The notes below the pieces were generated by a model. That model ran no database searches. It saw only the letters and a list, made by a program, of their open reading frames with translations, and had not been told where the DNA came from. A stretch of DNA of 64,000 bases from Orbilia blumenaviensis. Its lineage: Eukaryota > Ascomycota > Orbiliomycetes > Orbiliales > Orbiliaceae. The stretch's first letter is position 1, and each line of letters begins with the position of its first letter. Where the stretch lies: positions 1,116,001 through 1,180,000 of the forward strand of contig JAVHNS010000005.1 in assembly GCA_036872755.1 (NCBI GenBank), in the 5' to 3' direction. Positions 63,358 through 64,000 of the stretch are shown here, piece after piece. Both the position numbers and the translations under genes were made by a program.

Positions 63358-64000
63358 ATGGCGTCCGACGAAATTGTCTGGCAGATCATCTCCCACCAGT
63401 TCTGCGCCTTCAAGCTTACCACACCGCTGAAGACGGCCACCTTCTGCAGAAACGAATACAATGTTACCGGTCTCTGCAATCGTCAGTCTTGTCCATTGGC
63501 CAACTCTCGTTATGCCACCGTTCGGGCTGATCCTTCCAATGGACGCCTATACCTCTACATGAAGACTATCGAACGAGCCCACCTACCAAGTAAAACCTGG
63601 GAAAGGATTTTACTAAGCGAAAACTACGTCAAAGCATTGGAACAAGTGGATGGCAGGCTAATCTACTGGCCGAAGTTTCTCGTTCACAAGTGTAAGCAGA
63701 GGCTTACCAGATTGGTACAGGTAGCTATCAAGGCCAGGAGAGTGGAGAAGGAGGAGGCTGCCATGCTGGGTGAGAAAACAGTTCCCGTTCGAGCCCCCAA
63801 GATTAGAAGACGCGAAGCGACAAGAGAACGGAAAGCATTGGCCGCCGCTAGACTCGAGAGACAGATCGAGAAAGAGTTGGTGGAGAGACTGAGAAGCGGT
63901 GCCTATGGCGACAAACCTCTGAACGTGGAGGAAGGTGTCTGGAAGAAGGTCCTCAGGGCTCTAGAAAAAGGTGGAGAGGCAGAAAGAGACGATGACTTTG
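63358..64000 (+). CDS. MAK16: Ribosome biogenesis protein Mak16 (cut by window end)
   Basis: Open from the ATG at 63358 to the end of the window, 214 codons, with no stop; the 3' part lies outside. Mak16 is a nucleolar factor for 60S ribosomal subunit maturation that works with Rpf1. The start [19 protein letters not shown], then [28 protein letters not shown], then [12 protein letters not shown], then [19 protein letters not shown], are the family's conserved blocks in order, and the CLCNR/CPL cysteines form its N-terminal metal-binding-like cluster. The last visible part ([21 protein letters not shown] and the basic helix after it) is also as expected. An acidic C-terminus should follow. 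Confidence 0.95.
   Translation, partial: MASDEIVWQIISHQFCAFKLTTPLKTATFCRNEYNVTGLCNRQSCPLANSRYATVRADPSNGRLYLYMKTIERAHLPSKTWERILLSENYVKALEQVDGRLIYWPKFLVHKCKQRLTRLVQVAIKARRVEKEEAAMLGEKTVPVRAPKIRRREATRERKALAAARLERQIEKELVERLRSGAYGDKPLNVEEGVWKKVLRALEKGGEAERDDDF

Overview
This window is nuclear DNA of a filamentous ascomycete, probably Pezizomycotina; I cannot fix the class. The signs are many short introns (about 45-180 nt, mostly GT-AG with CTAAC-like branch points), gene families typical of moulds (fungal P450s, an ACC-synthase-like PLP enzyme, a fungal zinc-finger family with CPxYK modules, sugar-porter MFS, F-box/LRR-like proteins), and orthologues of fungal housekeeping genes (Sec16, Mso1, Mak16, mitochondrial LeuRS). 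I joined exons by hand from splice sites and reading phase. In every multi-exon model below the frame stays open and family motifs cross the junctions.

Left part, 1-16.8 kb: an accessory block of five oxidative or PLP-dependent genes, all on the plus strand. In order they are a 2-oxoglutarate/Fe(II) oxygenase of the IPNS/ACC-oxidase fold, an ACC-synthase-like PLP enzyme, a membrane-anchored haem-oxygenase-like di-iron oxidase (HDO), and two unrelated cytochrome P450s. No PKS, NRPS, terpene cyclase, transporter or transcription factor is visible. This looks like a small biosynthetic cluster whose scaffold may be an amino acid or SAM-derived unit. It is the best candidate in the window for an undescribed system. 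The cluster may continue to the left of base 1.

Middle part, 18-38 kb: Sec16 (COPII coat scaffold), a tRNA-like Pol III gene, a 1905-residue protein I do not recognise, and a 909-residue seven-exon minus-strand protein carrying two copies of a degenerate zinc-finger module. A 3.2-kb gene-poor spacer with long A tracts follows.

Right part, 38-64 kb: a small membrane protein, a sugar-porter MFS, two F-box-like proteins of nearly equal length with the same intron position, a peroxisomal (SKL-ending) MaoC hydratase-like protein, and a divergent ribose-5-phosphate-isomerase-like protein that lacks the catalytic lysine. Next come a mitochondrial-type HemK/PrmC release-factor methyltransferase converging on mitochondrial leucyl-tRNA synthetase, and a protein of unknown function with an internal repeat. 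After a 4-kb gene-poor stretch there is an Mso1-like exocytosis protein, divergent from the ribosome-biogenesis gene MAK16, which is cut by the window end.
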